A stretch of DNA of 64,000 bases from Nitzschia sp. pyKryTriq1 (GCA_956465555.1 OY101124.1:930001-994000); one strand, 5' to 3'; counted from the first letter of the stretch, positions 1 to 10,082 are shown. Notes: generated by a model not told the origin, from the letters alone. Numbers and translations: made by a program.

Positions 1-16
1 CGGCGTAGGTATCGGT

Positions 17-1483
17 ATAAGGCGCGTCGCGCGAGCGAGTGGTACGACCCCGGCTGCAAAACAGAAAATTCCCCACCGCCAAAAAATTCTGATGCGCGTT
101 GCCACCGACACAATGCAGATGACGATGGAGGGAACGTTTCCCTCACCATGTGACAATTGTTTCCTTTGCATCAACTGAAAACATAAATCTCATTTTATTC
201 TTGTTTGTGTTCAAGTTTTCCGGTAAGTTCATCCTACTCTTCCTCATATGGACACAAATCACCATGGATCGGGATACCGATCCAGGGGGGAGGGTGATCC
301 CCCGCTATGCGAAGAATCAAAAACCTTACCAGTGTGTCTGTCCAAACACAGCAAAATGTTCCGAGTTATCAAAGAAGTTTAGAGATCTTGGCGACATCCG
401 AGGGAGCTACTGTGTATATCCCAACTGGCGTCAAAATTCGAGGAGGACGAAACTGGTGGCTGCACTAGAGAAGACCGATGACTTTAAATTGTTATCAACG
501 ACCGAAACTCGAGATCTTCTTCGGCCAGCTCGTATAGAGCTAAGAGTCGACGAAGTTGTTGCTTTTCTCTCTTGGGTGAGAGTACTTCACAGGCGGCCTC
601 GGAGGCGGCCTCCTTTATCTTCTTGACGTTGAGTCGTTGTGCTGCTCCAGATATATCTTCCGATGACTCGAGCAACAGAATCCACTTCGTCACTTCTTCA
701 CATACTTTGATTTCGGGGGAACTAGACACATCAGGGACAGTCAGTGTTTCATTGCGAAAAGCAAACGACAGGACTTGTTCTCCATTTTCGTCGCGAATTT
801 GTGGGCCAGACGAATCTTGGTCGTTGTCCTCTTCAGTGGAATCACTTTCTAAGCCAAGTTCGCTCTGAAATCGCTTGAGCATCTCCTTTTGGATTTCCTT
901 CTTTTCCTCTGAGAGTGTCGATGTAGGTCCAGGGAAAGCTAGCTCGACTAGGACCGGTAGGGAAACAAGAGAATGAATTGGCTCTGGAAGTTTTGCCAAG
1001 CAGTCCTCCATGGTCCACTTCCGTCACTGGAACCGGAGGCACCATGAAAACTTGTCTGAGGACACCGACGGACGCCTTTGCCTTGTGCAAATAAATGGAT
1101 ACATCCACAGCGACCACTGGATTGACAACCCCATGTTGCCTACGAATAGCCGACAAGCTGTGAGACGTTCCCTTACCGTTCTTCAAGAGCGAACATGCAT
1201 CTTTCACACCCATCGTCAAAAGTATGATCATAACTTACCTGAAATATTAGGTGTTGGTTCCACGCTGTCAGTTGCGCCGATTATGATTGTATGGAGATGA
1301 TCGTGATCGTGGACGTGTAGACAGCAACATCATGTTTGAGGATACAAATAGGACAGAGGGCGGAACATCGGGTGGATGGAGGATGAGGTCGGAGGGAACC
1401 GTGGAAGCAAATGCGCGCGAAATGAGAAGAAAAAACGATCTTTGAGGCAGGGTCGTACCACTCGCTCGCGCGACGCGCCTTAT
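17..1483. repeat. 34-bp inverted repeat pair enclosing about 1.4 kb
   Basis: Bases 17-50 are the exact reverse complement of bases 1450-1483. The shared arm is GC-rich, with cores GGCGCGTCGCGCG and AGCGAGTGGTACGACCC. Such a pair about 1.4 kb apart resembles terminal inverted repeats of a small DNA transposon or gene-carrying TIR element. The interval holds only a broken FEN1/XPG-like gene on the minus strand and a short forward frame (264-626) of unknown nature; no transposase is visible. I could not find a convincing target-site duplication next to the arms, and the left arm lies close to the window edge, so the element assignment is an inference. Confidence 0.55.
484..1213 (-). pseudogene. 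FEN1/XPG-like structure-specific nuclease, broken copy
   Basis: The minus-strand start MGVKDACSLLK followed by VVAVDVSIYLHKAK is the classic XPG N-terminal signature (start MGVK, then a VDxS motif that normally supplies a metal-binding Asp). In a second frame, AFPGPTSTLSEEKKE resembles the second conserved XPG-N block (usually FDGxxPxxKxxT), and KEAASEAACEV resembles the XPG-I helix (IEAPSEAE). The two parts lie in different frames that change near 1000-1020, with no splice signals between them. The reading frame ends at 484, before the catalytic DSD-type Asp residues of the I region and before the helix-hairpin-helix. Full-length family members exceed 330 residues. I read this as a decayed, 3'-truncated host-type nuclease copy. 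A sequencing indel could explain the frame change but not the truncation. Confidence 0.55.
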
Positions 1484-1901
1484 GTACCAATGTAAAAGAA
1501 GGAATTTTTTGACTCACTCGTATCGACCGACTGGATGGACTGACGACTGACGCACCGACCGTCTGTCTGCCGGAAGTGCGTTTGTAGGCAGGCGGCCGCC
1601 AATCATCGATCGCCGCGCCCAATAACGTAACTACACTGTAAAGAAGTATCGGTACGTACGAGGACGTACCGCTGTACCAGGTTCAATACAAGTACATACA
1701 GGTACGGTACCGGTACAATAATCTTTTTGGACCCATCACCAATCAACGACCCATCAACACCACACAACACCATCATCATTAGACTACCAGTACTCGTAAC
1801 CAACTTCTTCCATCGGCAGCGAAAAAAGACATCGCTCACAACAGACAACAACCATACTGTAGAACACAGCAGGCATAACCTCCGTTCAGCACTAAAACAT
1901 C
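1484..1901. other. Upstream region of the acidic plastid-type protein gene
   Basis: There is no gene here. Bases 1648-1712 carry about eight GTAC tetramers within 65 bp, including the palindrome GGTACCGGTACA, lying 190-250 bp before the next start codon. The rest is C- and A-rich leader-like sequence with many CA/ACC runs. Confidence 0.5.
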
Positions 1902-3920
1902 ATGTTGGATCGGATCCAATTAGTGCTGGCGTTGACGGTGACCCTCGCGCTGCTGCTGACTCCCGTCAAGACGTTTGTCCAGCCGTTCGGAATTCGTAAT
2001 CATCAGTGTGTTCCATTTGTCGGTGAAGGCCACTCAATCAGTGTGCCGACGCGGACGACCAGATTGCCACTGGTGTTCTCCTTGTGGGCCAAGGCCGGTG
2101 GAAAAAATGAAGACGACGAGGATGAAGACTGGGAACCAACGGAAGAAGACTTACTGACAAATATGGAAGATCTCACCTTGGAAGTCGACGACGACGATGA
2201 CGTGGATATCGATGATGATACAATGGTAATGATAAACGATGATGATGACGAGGACGTAGTTGTTTCTGATGACGATGACGATGATGACGACGACGACGAC
2301 GTTGATTTGGATATTTGGGAAGAAGAAGAAGACGAGGATGAGATCGTAGAGGAGATTGACGGCGAACTGGAAGAATGGGACAACGAAGATGAAGACGAAG
2401 GGCCCAAATCGTATTTGGGCTCGGAAGCCGACTATGAAGATGAAGAGTGGGAGGAAGACGAGGGGTATTCGGATGTTCCGCTCATGGACGATCCTGATGA
2501 TCCCGACTACATGGCCCAGAAGAAATTAGTGGAAGAAACGGTTGCACGCCGCCAACAGTTGAAGGAAGACAAGGAGTTCGACCCACTGGACTTTGTCATG
2601 AACCGTATGACCCCAGAGTTGGCGGATGCTCTCGAAGAGATTCCGCTAATCCAAGAGACCCAAAAGATGGAAGATGAAATAGTCAAACTTGATGCGAAAG
2701 ACTTTGAGGGTATGAATTTGCTGGAAGAAATGGCGATGACCCCAGATTTGATGAACGATGATCCGTATGAAAATGAGGGACGAGAAAATCTCTTCAACGC
2801 CGGTATCTCGGACGATGACATGGAGGACTTGGACAACGCCTACAAGAGGATTCAAAAGAATTTGGCAGCGGAGCCCTGGAACAAGGTCGACTACAAAGTT
2901 GAAATTACCGACTTTCACAGTCTACCAAATGAAACCATTCAGGAGATGGACGCTTGCCTCGATGAAATCAAGGGTAGCTCTTACAACTCTACCCGGTGGC
3001 TCCTTTATGACTTGGACTTCAATGTCTCCAACCTGATATTGGCAGCAGTCAAGCACAACCCACAGGCTCCAGTTATCTTTCAACACTGGTTCCCTCAATT
3101 GGTCACTTACTCACGGTATGAACATGCTCGAGAGCGGAACTTTGATTTCAATTGGGACGATGTGGAGAATGCCGATATAGACGAACTAGAGCGTTACTAC
3201 ATGGGATTTGGATACCATGAGATTCCGACCAAGGCGCCAAGCGAGACGGGTATCATCGGGTTTGAAGATCTGGATGAAGAAGAATTGAAGATGGCTGCTT
3301 TTGAAAACTGGATGCTAGAAGTCTACAACCCTGAGTGGGATCGGAAGGACTTTGACGACGACAGTTTCCAAGATGAAGACAATGTTTTCTCTGACTTTTA
3401 CGAAGAGCCACAGCATCCAGACCTGCCAACTTATGAAGATGTCCAAGAAGATATCGAAAGCTGGGAAGAGGATTTGGATTATGAAGGTGAAGACAATCAA
3501 GAATACCGTGATTTTATGGCCAAGGAATTCAAGTACACTTTTGTCAAAGATGAAGAATTTGAGAAAGAATTCCGTGGTCACCTGATCGTGGCATGTACGC
3601 CCAACGATGATGATGTAGCAATCGCGGAGAAGATCACGAAGCGCATGGACGAAGAATTTGGAAAGCAAATCTACGTGGAGACCAGAGTATTGGCCCACGC
3701 CCGAGAAGAGGACAACGTCTTTGAAGTCTGGCTGGAAAGTTACGAAATCGACTTGTTACATTCGAAAAAGCGGGCAACCTCAAATGCCGAAGGCTGGACC
3801 GGCCCAGCCGAATGTGACGAGGAAGAAATTGATCGCTTGGTAAAAGAAGTACAATCCTTGATCAGTGATGAAGCTCGTTACAGCTACCGATACCAGCTGG
3901 ACAAGGAATGGGCCGCATAA
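1902..3920 (+). CDS. Acidic, probably plastid-targeted protein of unknown function
   Basis: This single-exon gene encodes 672 residues. The N-terminus (about 1-24) is a hydrophobic signal peptide ending in VKTFVQP, which matches the diatom bipartite plastid signal with Phe just after the cleavage site. Residues about 93-168 form an extremely acidic tract with runs of up to 11 consecutive Asp. The C-terminal half (about 300-672) is less biased and looks folded. It contains Trp/Tyr-rich segments such as HWFPQLVTYSRYEHARERNF and a mixed alpha/beta stretch GHLIVACTPNDDDVAIAEK near residue 560. I do not recognise the family. Acidic plastid proteins are often tied to nucleoid or transcription complexes, but nothing here proves that. 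The ATG is the first in frame and fits the signal peptide. Confidence 0.85.
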   Translation: MLDRIQLVLALTVTLALLLTPVKTFVQPFGIRNHQCVPFVGEGHSISVPTRTTRLPLVFSLWAKAGGKNEDDEDEDWEPTEEDLLTNMEDLTLEVDDDDDVDIDDDTMVMINDDDDEDVVVSDDDDDDDDDDDVDLDIWEEEEDEDEIVEEIDGELEEWDNEDEDEGPKSYLGSEADYEDEEWEEDEGYSDVPLMDDPDDPDYMAQKKLVEETVARRQQLKEDKEFDPLDFVMNRMTPELADALEEIPLIQETQKMEDEIVKLDAKDFEGMNLLEEMAMTPDLMNDDPYENEGRENLFNAGISDDDMEDLDNAYKRIQKNLAAEPWNKVDYKVEITDFHSLPNETIQEMDACLDEIKGSSYNSTRWLLYDLDFNVSNLILAAVKHNPQAPVIFQHWFPQLVTYSRYEHARERNFDFNWDDVENADIDELERYYMGFGYHEIPTKAPSETGIIGFEDLDEEELKMAAFENWMLEVYNPEWDRKDFDDDSFQDEDNVFSDFYEEPQHPDLPTYEDVQEDIESWEEDLDYEGEDNQEYRDFMAKEFKYTFVKDEEFEKEFRGHLIVACTPNDDDVAIAEKITKRMDEEFGKQIYVETRVLAHAREEDNVFEVWLESYEIDLLHSKKRATSNAEGWTGPAECDEEEIDRLVKEVQSLISDEARYSYRYQLDKEWAA

Positions 3921-4472
3921 GTAAAACAGAGTACTGAACTCGTTGGTCTGGTAACCAACATAATCAATTCTAAAAGACTATTCTGCTTTCTGCCCTGAGT
4001 AGCTACCTCGCATCAGCTACTATCTGTCATGAGGAGATATTTAGCTTTACTACTGCAGTCGGTCTTTAATAACAGGCTGCTGCTACCCAGTACTGTACTG
4101 TATTAGCTATTGAATGTATGTATGATTCGATGATGTAGTCCGCCCCCCCCCCACATCATTTCGAGTTGATCCATTCGACCTCTCAGGACGTCTGTCCGGC
4201 CACCACGTTAGCCGCGGGACCAACCATTCTCAAAAAGCGTCTATTTCTGTACTTTCACTTCGCTTTTCTCTCACACGACGAAAGATATCACGAGAGAGGA
4301 TACCGCAGCGGTACCCGCAGAGACATCGGCTCTCTCTGTCTTTCATGTCGTCCAACCGTACCGGTACCAGCAAGTACATCGGCTCGATCTGTGTTCTGTC
4401 TGTTGATGCACCTATCCATTTTCAAAGGGCCAACTAATCAGTCGAACTCGTATCATTGAACAAAGCAAGACA
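3921..4472. other. Intergenic, poly-C run
   Basis: This 552-bp spacer lies between two forward genes. It has a 10-C run at 4143-4152 and GTACCGGTAC-type sequence near 4358-4370, about 110 bp before the CBF5 start. I see no coding signal. Confidence 0.5.
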
Positions 4473-5918
4473 ATGGGTGGCACCGACCGAAAGAAGAGGA
4501 AAAAGGAAGACGGATCAGCGGCGGCTGCCGACGAGACAGCGCTCATCCCACCTTCTTCCAGTACGCCAAAACTCGACACTTCCAAATGGCCTCTTCTCTT
4601 GAAGAACTATCATGAGTTGCACGTTCGTACCTCTCATTATACTCCGTTGCCCTGTGGTTCAAGTCCGCTGGCGCGTCCGTTGAACCACCACTTGAGCTAT
4701 GGAGTCATCAATCTCGACAAGCCTGCCAATCCTTCGTCTCACGAAGTGGTCAGTTGGATCAAGAAGATTCTGCGAGTCGAAAAGACGGGACACTCCGGTA
4801 CGCTAGACCCGAAAGTCACGGGTTGTTTGATTGTCTGTATTGATCGCGCCACTCGCTTGGTCAAGTCGCAACAGAGTGCGGGTAAGGAGTATGTGGCTGT
4901 GGCTCGATTGCACGGAGCGTGTGATACCGCCAAGGTCCAACGATCGGTGGAAACCTTGACGGGTGCTCTCTTCCAACGACCGCCTTTGATCAGTGCGGTC
5001 AAACGACAGCTGCGAATTCGTACGATTTACGAATCGAAACTCTTGGAATACGATAAGGAACGAAATCTCGGTGTGATGTGGGTTTCCTGTGAGGCAGGAA
5101 CCTATATCCGAACCTTGTGTGTGCATCTGGGACTGTTAACGGGTGTAGGTGGACACATGCAGGAACTTCGCCGCGTAAGGTCCGGAGCATTAGGGGAATC
5201 AGACAACCTGGTAACTATGCACGACGTACTGGATGCTCAACATGTCTACGATACAACCAAGGATGAAAGCTACCTCCGACGGGTCATCATGCCACTCGAA
5301 GTCCTCTTGACCAAATATAAAAGGATTGTAGTCAAGGACTCGGCAGTCAATGCGATCTGCTATGGAGCCAAGTTCATGATCCCTGGTTTGCTCCGATTCG
5401 CCGATGGTATTGAACTGAACGACGAAGTCGTCTTGATGACCACCAAGGGTGAAGCGGTTGCTGTGGCGATTGCACAGATGACTACTGCAGTCATGGCGAC
5501 AGTCGATCATGGTGTTGTGGCCAAGATCAAGCGTGTCATCATGGAACGGGATGTCTATCCTCGACGATGGGGACTGGGTCCCATGGCACAACGCAAAAAG
5601 TCCATGATCAAGGAGGGCAAGCTGGACAAACATGGCAAGCCGAACGACAAGACTCCGCAGGACTTTTTAGAGGGATACAAGGACTTTAGCAAGTCAAAAC
5701 CGCCGGCGTTGGCTGGCTCGGCACCCTCAACTCCGGCAGCTGCCGCCGCCAAGGAAGATAATGATTCTTCACCGGAACCCATGTCTACGGAAAAAGACAA
5801 CGGGGATAGCGCCAAGAAGCGAGCCAAGGATGACAGCAGTGGGGATGAGCAGCCCAAGAAGAAGAAAGAAAAGAAGGACAAGAAAAAGAAGAAGGATAAG
5901 AAGAAGAAAAAGGAGTAG
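4473..5918 (+). CDS. CBF5: Dyskerin / H/ACA snoRNP pseudouridine synthase
   Basis: This is the catalytic subunit of H/ACA ribonucleoproteins; it converts uridine to pseudouridine in rRNA and snRNA in the nucleolus. The 481 residues follow human dyskerin closely. The N-terminal DKCLD region has [11 protein letters not shown] and [10 protein letters not shown]. The TruB catalytic domain follows, with [11 protein letters not shown] placing the catalytic Asp at residue 112, then [21 protein letters not shown] and [15 protein letters not shown]. The PUA domain spans about residues 280-355 with [13 protein letters not shown] and [10 protein letters not shown]. The tail after about residue 400 is Ala/Pro/Ser and then Lys-rich ([13 protein letters not shown]), typical of nucleolar localisation. 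It is a single exon. The start ATGGGTGGC is the first ATG in frame. Confidence 0.98.
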   Translation: MGGTDRKKRKKEDGSAAAADETALIPPSSSTPKLDTSKWPLLLKNYHELHVRTSHYTPLPCGSSPLARPLNHHLSYGVINLDKPANPSSHEVVSWIKKILRVEKTGHSGTLDPKVTGCLIVCIDRATRLVKSQQSAGKEYVAVARLHGACDTAKVQRSVETLTGALFQRPPLISAVKRQLRIRTIYESKLLEYDKERNLGVMWVSCEAGTYIRTLCVHLGLLTGVGGHMQELRRVRSGALGESDNLVTMHDVLDAQHVYDTTKDESYLRRVIMPLEVLLTKYKRIVVKDSAVNAICYGAKFMIPGLLRFADGIELNDEVVLMTTKGEAVAVAIAQMTTAVMATVDHGVVAKIKRVIMERDVYPRRWGLGPMAQRKKSMIKEGKLDKHGKPNDKTPQDFLEGYKDFSKSKPPALAGSAPSTPAAAAAKEDNDSSPEPMSTEKDNGDSAKKRAKDDSSGDEQPKKKKEKKDKKKKKDKKKKKE

Positions 5919-6742
5919 ACAGCATGAGTCAGGAGATCTGGGTGGTTGTCTATTACCACCCGTTGGTGAGTAGTATTTGTTCACTCTGTAGAGTTTAACC
6001 ATTAATGCTAAAAGAGTTTACTGTCTGTCTGTAAATCGAGTCATCGTCGGCAAATATCAGTCGTCTGATTGCGTTTTGGGTTTACCTTGTTATAGCATTT
6101 TAGCTAGAACATGTGATCTATAGTACCAGATCGTCTTCGAACTTCATTTTGACTTACAAATGGTGCTATCAAACAGCTACCTCGTACCGGCACCGCGGTA
6201 GGTAAGCCTCATCATAGTATGCTTTGCGTCTCCACCAGGAGTCTCTCGCCTACCTCTCTGCCTCGCCTCTCTACAATATATGGATGCCGCCCTATGAAGT
6301 GTATGATAGATCTAGTAGAGCTAATAGAGAGGTACTCGAAATTGTGCTCTACTCTAGCTAGAGAGTGGCTCTACTAGTAGTAGAGTAGGGTAGCTGGTAC
6401 TCTAGCTAGTAGTAGAGTAGAGAGGAATTTATGGTCCGTTGAGTCCAACCCGGCAAAAGCCGCAGAGCGCGGATAATATTATGATGCCACACAGCGAGAA
6501 ACCGTGGCAAAATAATAACTCCATTGAAGTCTCTCATCTCTTATAGGGTTGCAGATTGTCGCAGAGCGGCTCATCAAACAACACTTGCCAAGCATCGAGA
6601 TGGTGTATTGGCGTGAGCATACAAGAAACAACTACACTCCGCGGCTCCTGAACCTTGCCTGAACCTGCTAGACGATCGGGCGCACGGACGTTGAAAGCGA
6701 TGGGGCTAGAATGACCGTGGGCCACCACGACAAAAACAAGAA
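5919..6742. other. Intergenic with CTAG/TAGTAG low-complexity patch
   Basis: This 824-bp spacer has no gene. Bases about 6296-6427 are a patch of short imperfect direct and inverted repeats of CTAGTAG, TAGAGTAG and CTCTACTAG. It could fold into hairpins. The patch ends about 315 bp before the start of the GT47 gene. Confidence 0.55.
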
Positions 6743-7942
6743 ATGAAAATGTCAGCGAGGAGCTCACCCAGGCTGCAGGTGAAATGGACTTTGGCCGTTG
6801 TCGCCGCCATTGCCATCCTGACCTACATTAACTTGACACGGCATCTCTTGAGCATTGGCGTGGAAAACGAGTCGTCATTCGCTTTGATTGATTTTTTGCG
6901 GCCGACCAAACCTTTGCATCGCAAAGCGCTGGTGCTTCAAGTCCCCTACTACGTGTACGAAACTAGCACACTAAACTGGGAGAACTTTACGTTTCAACAA
7001 GGAGGTCCCGCTTACGCCGATTCGAAGCATTCGGATGATTTTTGGCTCTACCGTGCATCTCTTCGGCACCCGATGCGCACCAAGGATCCCTCCAAGGCCA
7101 AGCTCTTCTTTGTACCGTTCTTCCTGAATGCTGTCCCAGAACGAAAAACGTGTCTCCATTTGAACGCGACATGGGAAAAATGCTTTGCGCGACCTGGGGC
7201 AGGTTATCGGTTTGCTGATAAACAATTGGGATTGTCGGAATACTTTCAAAGGTCGCAGGGAAAGGACCATGTAGTCGTTCTCTCTCACTGGATGGGCCCT
7301 CCACACAAAGTACCAAATCTTTTGCGGTGCAACATGATCAACTTTGAAAGTCATTTGCCAGTCCCTTCCAGCGATGACGTAACAGCTATACCAAGCTTTT
7401 ATGTAGGAAAGCCCTGCCACTCTCTAGATAGTCAATGGACTATCACAAAGACGCACGACTTTACCATGGTTGCAACAATGAAACCTGGAAATCCCGACTT
7501 TTCTTCGCGTGAAGACATTTGCCAATGGTTACAAAATGGTAGCTATTCTGTTTCCAATTGTGGTTTTGGGGATCAATGTCCTGCCCTAGCACGAGCAAAG
7601 TATGGCTTTCATCCTCGCGGCGACACCTGGGGCTCCAACCGTGTCATAGATCTGTTGATGTCGAGGGCCATCCCTCTCTTTACGGACCAACACCAGTATG
7701 AGATTTTGCCACCTTTTGTGCCATGGAAAGACCTCACGTATTTGGTCAATGTCTCGAATCAAGAATCCTTTGCAGCATCCTTGAAGGACATCTTGTCCCG
7801 TCCCGCGTCAGAGTACCGCGAGAAGAGGCGCCTCATCGAAGACTACATGCACATGTTTGATCATCGAAAACTCTACCAATTCGATGCGTACATGGCCGAA
7901 TTTGCAACGCGACTGTCTTTGCAGTGGAATCATCTGAAGTAA
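6743..7942 (+). CDS. Exostosin-like glycosyltransferase (GT47 family), type II membrane protein
   Basis: This 399-residue protein has a short basic N-terminus and a single membrane anchor at about residues 14-34 (WTLAVVAAIAILTYI), giving the type II topology of Golgi glycosyltransferases. The lumenal domain carries exostosin-family marks. They include VPYYVYE, DPSKAKLFFVPFF, VVVLSHWMG, and the C-terminal nucleotide-sugar region FHPRGDTWGSNRVIDLLMSR followed by IPLFTDQHQYEILPPF. Several N-x-S/T sites fit a secretory protein. GT47 enzymes transfer sugars such as GlcA, Gal or Xyl; the substrate cannot be read from the sequence. It is a single exon. A second ATG six bases downstream is an equally possible start. 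Confidence 0.85.
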   Translation: MKMSARSSPRLQVKWTLAVVAAIAILTYINLTRHLLSIGVENESSFALIDFLRPTKPLHRKALVLQVPYYVYETSTLNWENFTFQQGGPAYADSKHSDDFWLYRASLRHPMRTKDPSKAKLFFVPFFLNAVPERKTCLHLNATWEKCFARPGAGYRFADKQLGLSEYFQRSQGKDHVVVLSHWMGPPHKVPNLLRCNMINFESHLPVPSSDDVTAIPSFYVGKPCHSLDSQWTITKTHDFTMVATMKPGNPDFSSREDICQWLQNGSYSVSNCGFGDQCPALARAKYGFHPRGDTWGSNRVIDLLMSRAIPLFTDQHQYEILPPFVPWKDLTYLVNVSNQESFAASLKDILSRPASEYREKRRLIEDYMHMFDHRKLYQFDAYMAEFATRLSLQWNHLK

Positions 7943-8101
7943 AACATTCATAGAAGTATGCTAGTAGGGTTACAGTCCATAATTCACAAACATACCATCA
8001 GCCCTTCTCTAATCGAGAAGATGGATACCAGCCTTGTTCTTCCAAGCAACAGTTTTCATGGAATGGACCCGAGAGGCTACTCTCTAGGTAGATGGCAATC
8101 C

Positions 8102-9448
8102 TCAATACTGTGACTGGAACCATTCAACTGCCCAAAGTCGCAGTTCGTTCGGGGTTGGGTCGTTTTCAGCGACATAAGCATGAGCAACATCCGTCCAGTT
8201 TTTGAAAAACTGACGCAAAGGTGTTAATGTGTAGATATCTTGATTGTCCCGCGGTACCAATGGCACAGAATTGGACCCATTATCGTAGGACGCCCAATGC
8301 AAAACAAAGGGGCAGCCCCACTGGAGCGCCGCCCGAAAGACGTCAGCAGTACTTGGAACAAACAGTGATGGATCCCTTGTGTTGACTGGACTGAATTCGC
8401 CAATGAAGACACGCTTCGACATATCTCCAAGTACGCTTGTTAAGTTTGTACTTGTTGGCATCAGTTTGCTTTCGGCATAGTCTAGCACATCCCAGAACTT
8501 CTGATCAACAACAGCCTGATCAAAATATTTTCCTTGATGATCCATGTATTTGTTGGTACTCTTGTAGCTGCTATAGCTGAGGAAGTCGGGATTGACTGAT
8601 GGTACCACCGAATTCAACATTGTCGGCCTTGCCACTCCCGGCAAGGCTGGGTGATCTTCAAAGTTCTCCTCGGCCAAGTTAAACTCAATGTAGAAGAACA
8701 CATTCACTCCGTCTGTCCCATAGTCACGTTTTGCAGCATTGATAGCAGCTTGACGTGTTTTAGTCCACTTGATATACTTTTCAATATTCTCCTCCAAAGG
8801 GACGCATGTAAAATCATATCCAGACGGTGTCTTGCACTGACTGGACCACATGAGTTCCCAGTCGCCTTCCCAATTTCCAAGAAAAAAGACCTTATTGGTG
8901 TTCTTGTAAGTCTCAAGCATATGAGCTGCCCAGAAGTAGACCTCATCGTATTCTTGGTCCAACTGATCTTGAGTGAATGGTTCTTTCAAATTTCCAGGAA
9001 GAGAAAAGCTGTAGCCCCAAATGTGGTACCAATGGAACCTTGGGTCTGCAAAAGTTTCCTCAATCTCGGATACCTGCGAAAGCTCAGTGAGGGAAGATAT
9101 TTCCGTACTATCACAGCTCAACTCATAGCTCTCGCAGGTGTTGGGTGTCAACTTGAACTTGAAGTGATTCATGCCAGAAAGGGCGACACTCTCTCGAAAC
9201 TCGGACAGCATATCAAAGCCACTTTCCGAATAGGAATGCCCTACATAGGGCGAAATCCTGTATTCATCCCATTTGGGCGCATATATGGCCTGAGTTCCAA
9301 TGAAGTAATTCCCGTTGAAAGCTTTCTCGACGCTTTTTGTCGTCTTCTTCCGCTTATTCTTACCGGCGGAGGCTTCGGGAAGAAGAAAGGCACATACTAG
9401 TAGGACCAGAACGAGCTGAGAAACGCTGAGTAGAGAAGTCATGGCCAT
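8102..9448 (-). CDS. Secreted glycoside-hydrolase-like protein
   Basis: This is a 448-residue protein with a clear signal peptide (1-28, ending PEASA|G) and no other membrane segment. It looks like a TIM-barrel hydrolase of the clan GH-A type. HWYHIWGYSFSLPG lies near residue 140, FLGNWEGDW places a candidate acid/base Glu at 194, FYIEFNLAEE is near 252, and VFIGEFSP places a candidate nucleophile Glu at 351. It ends with a barrel-closing segment VLHWASYDNGS. Potential N-glycosylation sites occur at NLTS, NGSN and NWTD. I cannot assign a CAZy family or substrate. It faces away from the next gene pair across about 950 bp. The first two in-frame ATGs (9448, 9442) both precede the signal peptide. 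Confidence 0.7.
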   Translation of the reverse strand: MAMTSLLSVSQLVLVLLVCAFLLPEASAGKNKRKKTTKSVEKAFNGNYFIGTQAIYAPKWDEYRISPYVGHSYSESGFDMLSEFRESVALSGMNHFKFKLTPNTCESYELSCDSTEISSLTELSQVSEIEETFADPRFHWYHIWGYSFSLPGNLKEPFTQDQLDQEYDEVYFWAAHMLETYKNTNKVFFLGNWEGDWELMWSSQCKTPSGYDFTCVPLEENIEKYIKWTKTRQAAINAAKRDYGTDGVNVFFYIEFNLAEENFEDHPALPGVARPTMLNSVVPSVNPDFLSYSSYKSTNKYMDHQGKYFDQAVVDQKFWDVLDYAESKLMPTSTNLTSVLGDMSKRVFIGEFSPVNTRDPSLFVPSTADVFRAALQWGCPFVLHWASYDNGSNSVPLVPRDNQDIYTLTPLRQFFKNWTDVAHAYVAENDPTPNELRLWAVEWFQSQY

Positions 9449-10051
9449 CGTGAGATACTTGTGATTGTCGAAAACGACTTCTTTACGTTAAGGCTCTCTG
9501 TCAAAATTGTGATTACAAACCATGCGAGAAGTTAGTCAAAAGTTTTTTGAAGAAGGTACCAAAAAGGATTCCATCGGCATGCTGACGATACTCTCAACAA
9601 GACCCGAAACCTCCGTTGCAATTAATCTTTCTATCTCCAAATCTTTTCGTCCTCGTTTCCTCCCTCCTATATCAAGAACGAAAAGCGACACTCGACACAT
9701 GTGGCTATCGAAATGATCAATTGGATGAGGCTTTCGTTCTTGTATGAGTCCTGTCAGCTCAAGGAATTTGTCGAGATAGTACGTTAATCGAGAAACCACG
9801 GAGTTGTCTTGGGCGCATCATCCAGATACATACCGGTAGAAACTTGCATCCGCTAAATACATCCTGTATTATATATGCCATAGAGAGGCCGGCGAGATCC
9901 ATTTCACATTCACGTACATACGGTACGCAGTACCAGTATGTACTATTATGTGTCTGTCTGTCCATACGTGTCCATCGGGTACTGTACAATAATCGGGACG
10001 GACGTTTAGTAGTAGTAGAGCTGATCCTACGTTGACATCGCCCTCCAAGTA

Positions 10052-10082
<31 letters not shown>

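Noticed and set aside
150-626. Forward frame containing a CVCPNTAKC...YC segment (from ATG at 264)
   Set aside because: The Cys pattern is suggestive of a zinc-binding piece, but no family is recognisable, the 3' part is a shadow of the nuclease remnant on the other strand, and the upstream part begins with a non-ATG codon.
2003-2407. Minus-strand poly-Ser frame
   Set aside because: It is the antisense shadow of the Asp/Glu tract of the acidic protein.
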